A DNA stretch of 64,000 nucleotides from an uncultured Pelagimonas sp. GTDB taxonomy: Bacteria > Pseudomonadota > Alphaproteobacteria > Rhodobacterales > Rhodobacteraceae. How positions within the stretch are numbered: position 1 is the stretch's first letter; each line of letters starts with the position of its first letter. The notes under the pieces were generated by a model. That model saw only the letters and a list, made by a program, of their open reading frames with translations, made no database searches and was not told the DNA's origin. The DNA is taken from positions 496,001-560,000 of the forward strand of contig NZ_CANMKO010000002.1 of NCBI RefSeq assembly GCF_947498515.1, given 5' to 3'. The position numbers and the translations under genes were made by a program. Positions 62,141-64,000 of this stretch are shown here, piece after piece.

Positions 62141-63484
62141 TTAAACCGCTGATTTCCCATAGATCTGCGCGATCCGCTCGATTGCGGCTTCTGGCGGCAT
62201 CTCTTCGCTCTCACCGGTGCGGCGCGAGGTCAGTTCGACCACGCCGTTTTTCAACCCGCGTGGGCCAACGGTGATCCGCCATGGCAAACCAATAAGGTCC
62301 ATCGAGGCGAACTTGCCCCCGGCCCGCTCTTTGGTGTCGTCATAAAGCGGTTCAAGACCCATGGCGGTCAGTGATTTGTAGATCGCTTCACAGGCGGCAT
62401 CGGCCGCGTCGTCGCCCGATTTCAGGTTTACGATCCCACAATGGAACGGGGTTACGCCTTCTGGCCAAATGATGCCTTTGTCGTCATGCGAGGCCTCGAT
62501 GATCGCGCCCAAGAGACGGGACACACCAATACCATGCGAGCCCATATGAACAGGAACGGCCTTGCCGTCACTGTCTTGAACCGTAGCGCCCATGGCTTCG
62601 GAATATTTGGTGCCGAAGTAGAAAATCTGACCAACTTCGATGCCGCGCGCCGTGCGACGACGCTCCTCGGGGACGTCATCAAACAGAGCTTCGTCGTGGG
62701 TCTCGTCGGTGCGGGCGTATTTGGTGGTGAACTCTTCCAAAACGCCTTGGCACTGTGCCACGTCATCATAGTCAATGTCACGATCGCCAAAGGTCAGATC
62801 GGTTACGGCGCTGTCATAGAACACTTCGGACTCACCTGTTTCGGCAAGAACAAGGAATTCATGCGTATAATCGCCGCCAATAGGACCACCGTCGGCGCGC
62901 ATAGGGATCGCTTGAAGACCCATGCGTTCATAGGTGCGCAGGTAGCTCACCAGATGACGGTTATAGGCGTGCAACGCATCCTCTTTGGTGAGGTCAAAGT
63001 TATAGCCGTCTTTCATATAGAATTCGCGACCACGCATCACGCCAAAGCGCGGGCGGATTTCATCGCGGAATTTCCACTGGACGTGATAGAGCGTCAAAGG
63101 CAAGTCCTTGTAGCTCGACACGTTGGAGCGGAAAATATCGGTGATCAGCTCTTCGTTGGTGGGACCATAAAGCATATCCCGGCCATGACGGTCATTGATG
63201 CGCAGCATCTCTTCGCCATAGTCATCATACCGCCCGCTTTCCTTCCAAAGGTCCGCCGATTGCAACGTTGGCATGAGCATTGGGATGTGACCCGCACGCT
63301 CTTGCTCTTCGTGCACGATATTCTCGATCTTTTTGAGAACCTTAAAGCCCAGCGGCAACCAGGAATAAATCCCGGCGCTGGACTGTTTGATCATCCCGGC
63401 CCGCAACATATAGCGGTGGCTGACGATCTGGGCCTCGGAAGGTGTTTCCTTGAGGACCGGTAGAAAATAGCGGGAAAGGCGCAT
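62141..63484 (-). CDS. proS: Proline-tRNA ligase (short type without editing insertion)
   Basis: The 447-residue class II synthetase begins [20 protein letters not shown] and has motif 1 around [20 protein letters not shown], motif 2 [20 protein letters not shown] and motif 3 [20 protein letters not shown], followed by the anticodon domain ([20 protein letters not shown]). The about 180-residue editing insertion of Escherichia coli ProS is absent, as in the alphaproteobacterial short form. The gene is single with its own terminator. Confidence 0.97.
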   Translation of the reverse strand: MRLSRYFLPVLKETPSEAQIVSHRYMLRAGMIKQSSAGIYSWLPLGFKVLKKIENIVHEEQERAGHIPMLMPTLQSADLWKESGRYDDYGEEMLRINDRHGRDMLYGPTNEELITDIFRSNVSSYKDLPLTLYHVQWKFRDEIRPRFGVMRGREFYMKDGYNFDLTKEDALHAYNRHLVSYLRTYERMGLQAIPMRADGGPIGGDYTHEFLVLAETGESEVFYDSAVTDLTFGDRDIDYDDVAQCQGVLEEFTTKYARTDETHDEALFDDVPEERRRTARGIEVGQIFYFGTKYSEAMGATVQDSDGKAVPVHMGSHGIGVSRLLGAIIEASHDDKGIIWPEGVTPFHCGIVNLKSGDDAADAACEAIYKSLTAMGLEPLYDDTKERAGGKFASMDLIGLPWRITVGPRGLKNGVVELTSRRTGESEEMPPEAAIERIAQIYGKSAV

Positions 63485-63555
63485 CGTTATGTCCCTTGAT
63501 ACATGAGTCCAAGCGGTTTTGGGCTAAGCCGTGCCGCTTGGCAAGGGTGGGTTGT

Positions 63556-64000
63556 TTATTCCTTGTCTGGGGGGCCTGTTAGCGCCCGTGTATACCCGAG
63601 GCTATCAGGGATAGCATAAGAACTCCCTGTGACTTTCCAGCCGTCATCCAACCGGCGCATGTTGGAGAGAACCGGAAAAGGGCGCGACAAAAGCTGGTTG
63701 CCGTTCATGAGGCGGGTTTCATGGGTACACCGTAACTCTTCATCGGAGAGAACCTTCACTTCAAGGCAGGTGCGCACCAATTGGGTCACCCCCAGCTGCC
63801 TATGATAGCTGCGCACATCATCAAAAATGCCTTTCCATTCCGTATAGCTTGTAACCACACGCTTTTTCTCAAAGGTTTCGATAATCTGCGGAAGGGTAAA
63901 GCAGGCGCTAAAGGTTGCAAAGCAACCTTCCATAAGCGCCTCGCCTGTTGTTTCTAAAATCGTTTGCACCAAATGCTTGGCATCTAAATCAGGTCGTTCC
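63556..64000 (-). CDS. Hypothetical protein, start outside or at the window edge
   Basis: The frame is open from the right edge (residues ERPDLDAKHLVQTILETTGE) to the stop at 63556, at least 148 residues. LMEGCFATFSACFTLPQIIE and FEKKRVVTSYTEWKGIFDDV resemble an SnoaL/NTF2-like helical-sheet fold of small alphaproteobacterial proteins, with WKVTGSSYAIPDSLGYTRAL at the end. No catalytic residues were recognised. A TTG at 63972 is inside the conserved start and unlikely to be the real one. Confidence 0.6.
   Translation of the reverse strand, partial: ERPDLDAKHLVQTILETTGEALMEGCFATFSACFTLPQIIETFEKKRVVTSYTEWKGIFDDVRSYHRQLGVTQLVRTCLEVKVLSDEELRCTHETRLMNGNQLLSRPFPVLSNMRRLDDGWKVTGSSYAIPDSLGYTRALTGPPDKE

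Overview
The window comes from an alphaproteobacterium of the order Rhodobacterales (Roseobacter group or a close relative). The evidence is the set and order of housekeeping genes (lipB, an aa3-type ctaD, carA, ilvC, glyQ/glyS, folB-folP-glmM, a short proS), moderately high GC, and a tRNA-Leu(GAG). There are two blocks: a prophage filling bases 1 to about 24,844, then chromosomal genes from 24,845 to the right edge.

Prophage. The element is an HK97-type tailed phage whose left end lies outside the window. Leftward it carries, in packaging order, an HNH endonuclease, small and large terminase, portal, prohead protease, major capsid protein, head-tail connector and adaptor, tail-completion proteins, tail tube protein, a tail assembly chaperone pair linked by a programmed -1 frameshift (GGGAAAC at 712-718), and the start of the tape measure gene. 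Replication and early genes (9,581-13,225) form a leftward operon of mostly ATGA-coupled genes. A divergent Cro-like/CI-like pair flanks three TTGCGA-N3-TCGCAA operators at 13,236-13,310. The same operator recurs at 22,282-22,330 ahead of a short rightward operon that ends in an excisionase-like gene. A tyrosine integrase (23,742-24,704) abuts the 3' end of tRNA-Leu, the likely attachment site.

Defence cargo. Between the two operator clusters (about 13,640-22,055) lies AT-richer DNA with anti-phage genes. One is a retron: a reverse transcriptase with NAxxH, YADD and VTG motifs, an adjacent msr-msd RNA with a perfect 24-bp hairpin and a 13-bp a1/a2 pairing, a separate winged-helix protein and a nucleoside-deoxyribosyltransferase-like effector. 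This resembles the type II-A (Ec86/Eco1-like) class, but the effector is split. A previously unlisted 56-residue single-pass membrane protein leads the operon and shares an Asn/Gly/Gln-rich motif with the effector N-terminus, which suggests amyloid-type coupling. Beside the retron are a trypsin-like serine protease, preceded by a 28-codon ORF with a strong ribosome binding site, and, facing away from it, a 987-residue NACHT (NLR-like) NTPase. This is the most unusual part of the window.

Chromosome. From 24,845 rightward are lipoylation (lipB), an SDR oxidoreductase, an Lrp regulator divergent from a leucine-dehydrogenase-like gene, cytochrome oxidase subunit I, small envelope proteins, an ArsR/SRPBCC pair, glycosyltransferases, carA, a GntR regulator, a UbiH-type monooxygenase, a class V aminotransferase, an Lrp-unknown-Lrp cassette next to ilvC, an EamA transporter, a hemerythrin-like protein, the glyQ-X-glyS operon, a catalytically dead trypsin-like envelope protein, a PPDK-like protein with a diverged ATP-grasp half, a SleB-type hydrolase, the folB-folP-glmM operon, and proS. 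Short perfect palindromes of two types recur between genes.
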